64,000 nt of DNA from NCBI GenBank assembly GCA_009767595.1, contig VSDK01018932.1, positions 40,442-104,441 of the forward strand, in the 5' to 3' direction. Numbering within the stretch: the stretch's first letter is position 1; each line of letters opens with the position of its first letter. Below the pieces are notes generated by a model. It did no database searches. It saw nothing but the letters and a program-made list of their open reading frames with translations, and was not told the origin of the DNA. Below, one piece after another: positions 55,601 to 64,000 of the stretch. The translations under genes and the position numbers were made by a program. This DNA comes from Symbiodinium kawagutii (taxonomy: Eukaryota > Sar > Dinophyceae > Suessiales > Symbiodiniaceae).

Positions 55601-56539
55601 CAATGGGACCCATCCTAAAAAAATATCATTTTACGAATGGAAACCATGGGTTGACTGGGGGTGCAATTTTGTTGGGCACATATCCATATAAGAAAATAGC
55701 ATCCCATTCCGGGCAATGCATGGTTCATCCCCGTGCAATAATTTGCATCCCCGAAATAGTTTTGATCCATGTCTCAATGGATATCTCCGGTTTGATATAC
55801 ATGGATTGATTATCCTCAGTTCTCATCCCTATTGCAAAAAACATCAGAAACAAATCATTCATTATTCTACTCTAGGAAATCCAATTGTACCCCTATCAAT
55901 AGCCCTTATGATCGATCCTTCTGAGTAATCCAGCTACACATCCCCCAGAGACTGATTTACAAAAACTGACCAACCCCGATCTAAGAACATCAAACTTGGC
56001 AGCTTATTCAGCCTGTGATTCATCCCCGTAAACCTAGGGTTGATGCTATGCGCAAGGCCGAGCTGGTTTAATCAAATCACCAGCTGATGGATGAATCAGC
56101 CAGCGTCTCAGTCATGCAGAATTGATTAAAGTCTTATGGTATTCATGCATCTAGTAAGAATATGTTCCATTCAAAGTGATCTAACACACTTACACTGATT
56201 CTTAGGTATTTACTCATCAGTATAAGTCAGTCTTTACTAAAGTCAGTCTGACGGTGAAACGTTTACACTCCAGTGATCTATTATAGCAATGAAATCACCA
56301 TATTCTATATCATTTGGTGAGGGCCCTCCTGGGAGCTCCAACTGACTCCCCTTTGAAAGGGCTACAAGGATACCCCTGGCTCCTGGCCTCGCTCCCTCCC
56401 ACCAGCCAGTATTTTATAAGGAACCCCGTTTGCCTAAATGCCGGATTTTCCCTTGCGAACTGTTCAATCACCAAACGGTATGGCCTACAGTTGATCCAAC
56501 ACATGATGGCCAACAACAGTCGATCAAACGATTGTGAAC

Positions 56540-56868
56540 TGTTATCAAGTACTAATGTTAATCATCATTATTAACAATTTTTGTCAATCACAATTAAGTA
56601 TGATTGACCATTCTCATCCACCATTAATGATTGTTAACCATTGTTTACCATTAGCATCCATTAGTAACCATTCTATACCATTATTAAGCAATATTAACCA
56701 TTATCAACCACTATCACTCATTACAATCCATTATCAACCACTATTAAGCAATATTCATCATGACTAACCATTATCAACCACTATGAACCATCATCAACCA
56801 TTAGTAGCCATCATTAACCATAATTAACCCTTATCAACCATCATCAACCCCTTACAATCCACTACAAC
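56540..56868 (-). repeat. CCA-type degenerate array
   Basis: ACCATTATCAACCACTATG words; left flank of the 56.9-kb island. Confidence 0.7.
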
Positions 56869-56871
56869 CCC

Positions 56872-57062
56872 AGCCCTTTTTCAGCACGACGGTGTCGCCG
56901 AGCCGCTCTAAGTCCACCGGAGCTTGCTCTCCGACGCGTCCCTTCTCCAGGAAGGGTCCCAAACGAGACCTGCATCGAAGGCTCCGCTGCGCGGCCTTCG
57001 TTTTCGTGTGGGGCCGCGAGGTGGGAATCACCGGCCGTGCGGCAAATGTTTCACCAGGCTTT
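56872..57062. other. GC-rich island (possible exon)
   Basis: Open for 84 codons on minus (57,106-56,852) with a varied, charged composition. Two plus frames are also open. The right edge merges into the CACCAGGCTTT inverted repeats. Confidence 0.45.
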
Positions 57063-57075
57063 GGCAGTGCACAAT

Positions 57076-57129
57076 GTTTCACCAGGCTTTTGTGACACTT
57101 CATCATGTAACTTAAAAGCCTGGTGAAAC
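57076..57129. repeat. Inverted repeat GTTTCACCAGGCTTTT
   Basis: 57,076-57,091 and 57,114-57,129 are perfect 16-bp inverted copies. A third, direct copy starts near 57,047. Confidence 0.75.
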
Positions 57130-57160
57130 ATCATCCCAGGTTTGATCACCAGACTTAACA

Positions 57161-57240
57161 CCATCCAAAAATCACAGACCTGGGTAACTTAAAGCCATTT
57201 TCTGATGGTGTAAACACCCAGGTTTGTGATTTTTGGATGG
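57161..57240. repeat. Inverted repeat, 24-bp arms
   Basis: Arms 57,161-57,184 and 57,217-57,240 differ at one position (outer ends CCATCCAAAAATCAC and GTGATTTTTGGATGG), with a 32-nt loop. Confidence 0.8.
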
Positions 57241-57449
57241 TTGATCAGTTGAAAATGGTTCGATTTTAGGGTTCACGGCTTGGTGAACAGGTAGAGCTCC
57301 TCTGTTTTCAACGTTGGTAGACAATATGTTATTGTTCATTTTGGTAGCTTCATCTATTGTTAGTTCCCCATTCAATGTTGATGACTATACATGGATTGCT
57401 TATCCTCAACCCGCAGGCTCAAATACCCCTCCCATGAGCCCTAGTTACC

Positions 57450-57560
57450 CTATAGTCATCCTAGTGCAATCCTAGGTTTCCCTAGTTGTACCCTAGTAGA
57501 ACCCTAGTTACGTCAGTCATAACTGGTTTCCCTAGTTATACCCTAGTAGAACCCTAGTTA
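57450..57560 (-). repeat. CCTAGTTACCCTAG short-period repeats
   Basis: Seven or so loose copies of ACCCTAGTTACC and CCCTAGTAGAACC; left flank of the next island. Confidence 0.6.
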
Positions 57561-57584
57561 CAAGCCTACTTATGCCAGTACTTC

Positions 57585-57718
57585 ACCAACCACTCAACCC
57601 CTGCCTCATCGAATCTAAGAGCTCCAAAGACTCCACATGTGGCATCTCTATCGTGCGCCTGGCCGTGACGACGCGGCACACGCAACGTTGAGATTGGCCA
57701 AGGTAGTGGATGAGCGTC
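57585..57718. other. GC-rich island (possible exon)
   Basis: On plus TATGCCAG|TACTTC is a good acceptor and CGCAAC|GTTGAG a possible donor. On minus a 60-codon frame is open but lacks a nearby acceptor. Right flank GATGGTTGAGTAAG. Confidence 0.4.
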
Positions 57719-58224
57719 GATGCATGATGAATGGTTGATGTTGTCCACGTGTTTTAGTCGATCTTAGTGACGATTGATGGTTGAGTAAGAGTTTATTGTA
57801 TGTTTCTTAGTGTTTGATGAATGGTTTATGTTTGGTGGTTAACTACTGGTTAAGTACAGGTTTGTGTGCTACTGATACTGTTTAAGTAGTGGTTTGTGGT
57901 TAATCAACAGTTTGAAATTGGGCAGCAGTTTCAAGCCCAAAATGTGCAGAGGCTGAGATGGTTACACATCCTGGCTTGCAGGTGAGTTCTGATGGGTCGC
58001 TTATGATCATTTTGTTGTTGCTCAGCTTAGGGGGCCTTGCTTGATTATGGTATGATGAATATTGATTAATTGTCAAACCATGACCATAACTGCTTTCTTC
58101 CGCTGCAATTCCTGAAAATTTCTTACTGCTGGACAGGCACAAATCTTCAAATTTGTCAACAAAACATGCGCGGTTTTCACTTTGCGCACGTGATTTCGAA
58201 TCGTTTCACAATACAATAGTTATA

Positions 58225-58394
58225 CGGTTGGTGGTTCGGACCCCGTCATGAAAAATATACGCAAGTCAACCAACCACTTTTCCTCGGACTTTTCCCTCTG
58301 CTCCCCTCGTCACAGCCCCAGCGGAAAGTCAACCAACCATCTGTTAATCATTACATTTGGGAAAAAGCAAAATGCGAATCAAACCACCAACCAG
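58225..58394 (+). mobile_element. Family-3 foldback element with a 50-bp insert
   Basis: Inverted ends CGGTTGGTGGTT and AAACCACCAACCAG. The interior motif AAGTCAACCAACC occurs twice (58,263-58,275 and 58,326-58,338) around 50 bp of unrelated GC-richer sequence, which looks like an insertion with target-site duplication at the same site used by the LINE. Confidence 0.65.
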
Positions 58395-59462
58395 TAGTTC
58401 TTTAACCCATATTGTTGCTTACAATCCCCTTTTGACCACTATAGTCCCCTATAAGAAATGTGATCAAACCACCAACCACTTATCTCTCCCATCTGCCTCC
58501 CATGAAGTGTTCACCCAGCGCGCAGCGCCGCTGTTTCACAACCTAACCAACCGTCGACGCCTGGATCCAAACCAGTAGTCATGCCGCAGGAGTAGCTGAA
58601 AAGATAGACCTTGACGTCACGAGCTTGTGAGGCACCATGAGGGTGGCTGGTGGTTGAATCAACCAGCGCAAGTTCATCAACCAACCAGGTGCTAATCAGG
58701 GTTAACAATGGTGGTTAAGAATGGTTGTAAGTTATGGCTAGTAGTCATTGATCAACCGAGCATGTTGCGATTATGTGTTGAAACAGAATTGTTGACTCTT
58801 CACGCATCCAACGTCCCAACGTGTTGATGATTCATTTGAAGATTTCACAATATGGGGGTATCGTATATGTGTTGATGCTTCACACCATCCAAAATGTCGA
58901 TCATCCGTTCCGCAATAGGGAAGGGCGCTATTTGAAGATTTCCAACGCGGGCATCTGGGAGAAGGGATATCAACCATGTCACATATCAAGGCAGGACTCC
59001 ATGTGCGGAGATATATTGCCCAAAAAGGTGCAAAATACACTGAAAATAGCACGCCAACAAACCTTAATCACATATCAACTGTTTGTTACTAATTAGCCAC
59101 TAACCACTGTTAAAAATGGCTAATCACTTAGATAAGGTGCTTGCATTTGATTTATCCATGTCTATGCATAAATTGGTTGTGCCCTAAACCATACTTCGAA
59201 AATGTCCAGCCGTTCGGAAAGCATCAAGGATGGAAGGATCAACATGGGCCACCATCTCCACATGCGGGCCCCAAAGCATCGCTAGAGTCAAGTTGGGGGG
59301 GCACTCTCGGCAGTGGACAAGAACGTTACAAACATTGTCATGAGGAATGACAATGGGGCACTCATGGCAATGGACAAAAACGCTACAATTTCATGATAAC
59401 ATCCCCATTCAAATTCCATCGATTAAAAAAAAACGTGGGGACATTCACAGACATCATCATAG

Positions 59463-59816
59463 ATGTGTGATGCCTTTGTGGATATTCCCAAGCTTGCTGA
59501 TTCTTGTTGGCTATCCCTCAAAAATAACTTGTTTTCCGTTAAAATGGTACCCCCCAAAATGACAAACCAATGGAATCACCCCCTATTGTTGGCTATCATC
59601 CCCCCAAAAATAAATGGTCATAATCTTATAATTTACCCACATTTAACCAGCATAAACCCAGGATTTGTGAATCCGGGGTCAGCATTACCACGGATCTTTG
59701 GCAATGAACGGCCAAGATGTTCCCAGCCTAGGTCCGACACGGCGCGTCCCTGCTCCTCAGACACTGGGGCTTGGCGCCAGAGTCATCAGCTTCCAGCAAT
59801 GATCAGTGACCAGTGA
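59463..59816 (+). other. Open plus frame ending in a GC-rich island
   Basis: 117 codons from ATG to stop. The first two thirds are AT-rich and repeat-like; the last 45 codons (59,680-59,816) are GC-richer and could be an exon. No family recognised. Confidence 0.3.
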
Positions 59817-59820
59817 CATG

Positions 59821-59875
59821 GCAAGGTGGGCCCCTAAGCAGCGTAGCAGCTACAAGCTATTACAAGTTGGTATGT
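59821..59875 (+). repeat. Family-4 dispersed repeat, partial
   Basis: GCAAGGTGGGCCCCTAAGC, then diverged; it immediately precedes a family-1 copy. Confidence 0.4.
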
Positions 59876-59879
59876 AATG

Positions 59880-59980
59880 TCAGTCTTTCTCAGAAAAAGG
59901 GGGCCCAAAAAATATGTTTATTACAAAAAATGATGAATATTGGATGATTTGGGGCTATCGAAAATGTTGAGAAACCCCAA
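59880..59980 (+). mobile_element. Family-1 foldback element, diverged
   Basis: CTTTCTCAGAAAAAGGGGGC start and AATGTTGAGAAACCCC end, with a GTTTATTAC interior. Confidence 0.5.
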
Positions 59981-59984
59981 CAAA

Positions 59985-60490
59985 AAAAGCAACTGCTGAT
60001 CTCTAAGAGATCATCAACGACTCACAAGAATGAATCAACGTTGCCCTCTGATAAACTCAAACGGCTGGCTGGAAAATCCACAATTTTGGCAATGGAAATT
60101 CCGGGGAAATCATCCATTTAAGGTGGATGTTCCATGTCCATCTTAGTCTACCAAAATGTAAAAAGCACTAATTAACTATGTGTAAGAGTCATTGATCAAA
60201 ACCGATCCTTTCTGGTTCCCTAGTTGCCGGGGAAACTTGGTTCATCCATATTTGGGATGGTTGCTTGGTTGATACATACTTTGCGATGGGGCAACTAACC
60301 ACCAGCTATGTGGCTATGCTTGGGTGGCCAACCCACAGTTGCTAGGCATTCTTACTCTCAAAAAAATTCCCCAGGTTGACCAGCAACATCCGTGGCTAGA
60401 ATCGCAACAGCCATGGCCATCAAACAATAGTGTTACCCAGGGGCCCGCGTTTCACTAGCTAAAAGTTGGTCTGCATCTAGGGCAGCTAGC
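59985..60490. other. AT-rich unique-looking DNA, no gene seen
   Basis: No long frame, no repeat family found. Confidence 0.4.
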
Positions 60491-60496
60491 GCTTAT

Positions 60497-60615
60497 GTAT
60501 TTTTATATATATATATATTTATTTATTTAAATTGATTTATGTAAATATATATATATATATATTTATTTATTTATTTGTTTAAATTTAAATATATATACAT
60601 ATATATAAAAATACC
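60497..60615. repeat. AT microsatellite, partly palindromic
   Basis: TATATATATATTTATTTATT and its inverted form ATATATACATATATATAAAA. Confidence 0.8.
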
Positions 60616-60619
60616 TGAC

Positions 60620-61675
60620 CATATTATAAGCGAAGCAAAGCCATGAGAAAATGATTGGTGTAGCCTAACCATTGGTGAAGTTTAAGCTAAGTTATAGGCC
60701 TAACCATGGTTAGATAGTTTGTTATAGATACGTATAATATATAAATTTCAGTAAATTTGATTAGCTTCCCAACCAGCAAGGGCCCAGCCTGCAACTGTTA
60801 GCCATAGTAAATTGTCGCTAAAAGTTTAGCAAAATTTGGTCAATAATGATTAACCATGATGATTGACAGAGTCATTTTTTGTCCAGCGGTCATAATGATG
60901 ATAATGATCAAGATTAGTACATACACAAGCAGGATGCATCAACATATTTCTGCACGTATCCGTATACTAAGCTTAGAAATAGTTTAGTTGGCACAGTTGA
61001 TGCAAAAAGGCAAAGAGACTATAGTTTCTGAAGACTTATCAGAATAACGATGAAAAAAACATGAATAGGCAAAAAACAATCATGTAGCGGAGTGCATGTG
61101 TTCATTTTGTTTCTCGGTTCACCGTGATACTTATCAAAGTCAGCCAGCAATTTTAGGGTAAAGTAAAGTACCTCACAATATATGTATACATTTAAATAAA
61201 TTGACTTGTTTATAGTAAACTGCCGGGCCGTAAGTTTAATTCACGCAAATCGAACCAACAATCATCGAGTAATCACATTGATGAAAGAACAAATCATAAT
61301 CAGCTCCTCATGAGAATTCGTGGTATGATAAAGGGCCTCGACATTGATGGTATCCGGTCACCGAGTTTCATTTTGCAACTGGCTAGCTACTGAAAATTGA
61401 AATCCTTTATGGCTGGCCGACAATTAGTAAATGAAATATATAGCATACTTCGAGGGTCGTTGTTTCACAAGCAGCACCCAAGTATATTTGATTACTTCCA
61501 CGTCAAGCCAATCATCAGCGACCAAGGTAAAAATGTATGTTCTCTCAGTTATTGACCATCGCATGGCCACGCCATTATTGACACAAAACGTACAATTAAC
61601 CTTTATCAACCAAGGTCCCAATAACGGGTCGTCAATTAGTAACCATGTTTCATTCAACTTTTGATCCATTGAACA
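60620..61675. other. AT-rich DNA, no gene seen
   Basis: Two opposite 77-86 codon frames at 61,424-61,684 mirror each other; neither has a recognisable feature. Confidence 0.4.
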
Positions 61676-61679
61676 TGAA

Positions 61680-62212
61680 CTCATCCATTGTCAACCATGC
61701 ATTCATCATCATTAACTACCATAAATTGCCCGTTGCTAACCATGAGTTAACCATCATGCTACAAGCATCATCAAGCATGAAGTAATAATCAACCACCAAT
61801 TTACAATTAATCAACCACTGACCAACCCGGTGTGGTTTGTATATCCTTACTATCACTTGATAAAGCTTACTAACCAACCATTGACCATATCCATTAACCA
61901 ACCAATCAACCCTTTGCCAACCATCTTTGACTAACCAAGCATCACATGTCAGCAATCACTACCCAACCAACACAACCAACTAACAAACCAAACACCCAAC
62001 CAACCAAGTCCTGACCAACTCTTAACCAACCAACTCACCAACTCTCAACCCACCAGCCAATTCCCTAACCAACCAAGTCTTAATCAACTCTTCACCAACC
62101 AACCTACCAACAGATTGCCTATCCAACCTAACCAACCAACCTGAACCAACCAACCTAACCAACCAACCCAACCAACCCAACCCAACCAACCAACCGACCA
62201 TCTCTTCACCAA
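61680..62212 (-). repeat. CCA-type array ending in AACCAACC tandem repeats
   Basis: Changes from CCATTAACC-type words to nearly pure CCAACCAACC (61,960-62,210); left flank of the 62.3-kb island. Confidence 0.8.
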
Positions 62213-62214
62213 CC

Positions 62215-62345
62215 AACCCGCCACGTCCGAGCCCCGCCATTCCCACGCCGTGCCCCGCCGGTTCCCGTCCTCCGCCGAGGTCTTCAAGGCGTTCCAGAGC
62301 TGCGGCCCGTTGGTGCGATGGTAGGCGGAGCTGCGAGCCTTAACG
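62215..62345. other. GC-rich island (possible exon)
   Basis: On minus CCGTTAAG|GCTCGC to GTGGCGG|GTTGG bounds an open frame of about 40 codons. On plus an open frame ends at GCGATG|GTAGGC. Flanks follow the CCA-left/TGG-right rule perfectly. Confidence 0.5.
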
Positions 62346-62349
62346 GTGA

Positions 62350-63340
62350 GCTATGAAGGAAAGTGACCCAAAGTGGTTAATAGCAATGGTGTTTAATAGA
62401 GAATAATGTTTAATAGTGGTTAATAGAAATGATTCGTAGTGACAGGTTAATAAAGTAATGTTTAATAGAAATGATGAATAGTAATGTTTAGCGAGGAGTA
62501 GTGTTCAAACGTGTTTAATAATAATGTTTAATAATGTTTAAGGCTAAGGCATCATTAATAGTGACAGGTTAATTCAAATCAATAACTAGTGTTCAATAAT
62601 GATCAAAAGTAGTTAAATGATAGTGATTAATAGTGGTTAAGGCCTGTAATGATCAATAACTAGTGGTTAAGAATGATGATAACTAGTGATGAGTAGTGGC
62701 TGATAGTGATCAAGAGTAGTTAATAGTGATTAATATGGTAGTCAATGTGATGAATAAAAATGATGAACAGTGACAGGTTAATACAAATCAATAGCTAGTG
62801 TTTAATAGTGATCAAGAATAATTAATTGATAGTGATTGAAATGGTAGTTAATAATGATTTAAAGTGATTTTGAAAATGATCAATGTGATTGATAGTTTTA
62901 TTAATAGTGGTTATAAATGGGTCAACATAGTAAAAGTTATCATATTAAATGGTGACTTAATAGTGTTAATAACTGATGAATAAAATAACTAGCGAGAAAT
63001 AGTGACCATGTCAAACTCATTGATATTTTTTTGATCAAGAGTAGTTGATAATGATTAATATGTTACTTCATGTGATTAATAATGTTTGATCCAACGTTTA
63101 ATGGTCGACATTGATAGTGATTGATATAATCAAGAATGGTTGCTAGTGCTTCGTTAATAGTGACTGATAGTGAGTAATAATCTAATGATTGATAATGAAA
63201 ATGGTGAGTGCTAGTGTTAAATAGTGATGAGTAGTGACTATAAGAGTGACTAATAGAGACCAAGAGTGATTAATTTTGAGCTAATAGTGATCAATTGTAC
63301 TAAACTAAGGTAGAAACGAAGGTTAACTTGGCAACTTCAT
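62350..63340 (+). repeat. TGG-type array AATAGTGATTAATAGTGG
   Basis: About 1 kb of degenerate GTTTAATAGTGGTTAATAG and AGTGATCAAGAG words; right flank of the last island. Confidence 0.8.
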
Positions 63341-63441
63341 GATTAGTAGTACCTGATTATTAGAGCGAATAGTGATTTTAAGGTAGTTAACTACTAATCA
63401 TTGACTCGTTAATTGGTAACCTAGTACTGCTAGGCAGACGC

Positions 63442-63524
63442 CTCACTTCAGACACCGTTTTCCGACTCATTTCAGACACCGACTCACTTCAGAGACCGAA
63501 GCGACTCACTTCAGACACCGACTG
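63442..63524 (+). repeat. Short tandem array ACTCACTTCAGACACCG
   Basis: Four to five diverged copies of a roughly 17-24 bp unit, directly upstream of the 46-bp array. Confidence 0.6.
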
Positions 63525-63554
63525 CCTGGGCTGGGGCATTGCTGTAACATGGAT

Positions 63555-64000
63555 ATCAAATCTCCCACCCCCTCTGGCCTCTGCATGCACTACTGAACAT
63601 ATCAAATCTCCCACCCCCTCTGGCCTTTGCATGTATGACTTAACAGATCAAATCTCCCACACCCTCTGGCCTTTGCATGTATGACTTAACATATCAAATC
63701 TTCCACCCCCTCTGGCCTCTGCATGCACTACTGAACATATCAAATCTCCCACCCCCTCTGGCCTTTGTGTGTGTGAATTAACATATCAAATCCCCCACCC
63801 CCTCTGGCCTCTGCACGCACTGCTGAACATATCAAATCTCCCACCCCCCTCTGGCCTTTGCATGTATGAATTAACATATCAAATCTCCCACCCCGTCTGG
63901 CCTCTGCACGCACTACTGAACATATCAAATCTCCCACCCCCTCTGGCCTTTGCATGTATGGCTTAACATTTCAAATCTCCCACCCCCTCTGGCCTCTGCA
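63555..64000 (+). repeat. 46-bp tandem array, open at window end
   Basis: Units start ATCAAATCTCCCACCCCCTC at 63,555, 63,601, 63,647, 63,693, 63,739, 63,785, 63,831, 63,878, 63,924 and 63,970. Two unit types, ending GCACTACTGAACAT or GTATGACTTAACAT, mostly alternate, so the effective period is 92 bp. The array runs past the window edge. Confidence 0.9.

Noticed and set aside
63740-63966. Opposite 65-71 codon frames in the 46-bp array
   Set aside because: Produced by the tandem repeat; repetitive translations with no independent support.
1-64000. tRNA, rRNA, snRNA or CRISPR features
   Set aside because: I found no cloverleaf with conserved arms, no rRNA core words, and no regularly spaced repeat/spacer array; the tandem arrays have no unique spacers.

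Overview
The window looks like nuclear DNA of a dinoflagellate. The main evidence is one large, apparently intact non-LTR retrotransposon (LINE) on the minus strand, 23,555-33,816. Its endonuclease/reverse transcriptase protein carries the RVGEAQNPGP motif and the YADN reverse-transcriptase box that I associate with dinoflagellate LINEs, and it encodes its own DNA cytosine-C5 methyltransferase. Retrotransposon-borne C5 methyltransferases have been reported in dinoflagellates (de Mendoza and colleagues, 2018). The lack of dense genes, the AT-rich surroundings and the short, widely spaced GC-rich islands fit a dinoflagellate with long, repeat-filled introns. I cannot name the genus.

Layout. 1-3,400: AT-rich repeats, microsatellites and a broken gene-like block. 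3,400-5,450: GC-richer DNA with two tandem arrays (about 100 bp and about 122 bp units), a CAG run and an assembly gap. 5,450-23,500: short GC-rich islands (possible exons) in AT-rich repetitive DNA, plus copies of small foldback elements and a broken gene-like block at 14.7-16.3 kb. 23,509-33,880: a foldback element of family 3 split by the LINE, with a 12-bp target-site duplication. 33.9-62.4 kb: about 18 more islands in the same setting, a (TAC)n tract, a perfect 42-bp palindrome and a second assembly gap. 63.4-64.0 kb: a 46-bp tandem array running off the window.

The LINE has three reading frames in transcription order: the methyltransferase; a 998-residue protein with a C-terminal coiled coil (probable RNA-binding/ORF1-like role); and a large protein with an AP-type endonuclease, reverse transcriptase, zinc knuckle and RNase H. 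The first two overlap by 17 nt. The second and third are in the same frame, separated by one TGA.

Outside the LINE I found no gene I can name. The islands are open in several frames on both strands, as GC-rich DNA usually is, so strand and product stay undetermined. The strongest pattern there is strand asymmetry. Most islands are preceded by CCA/AACC-type repeats and followed by TGG/GGTT-type repeats, so the two ends of each putative intron are complementary. No rRNA, tRNA or CRISPR array was recognised.
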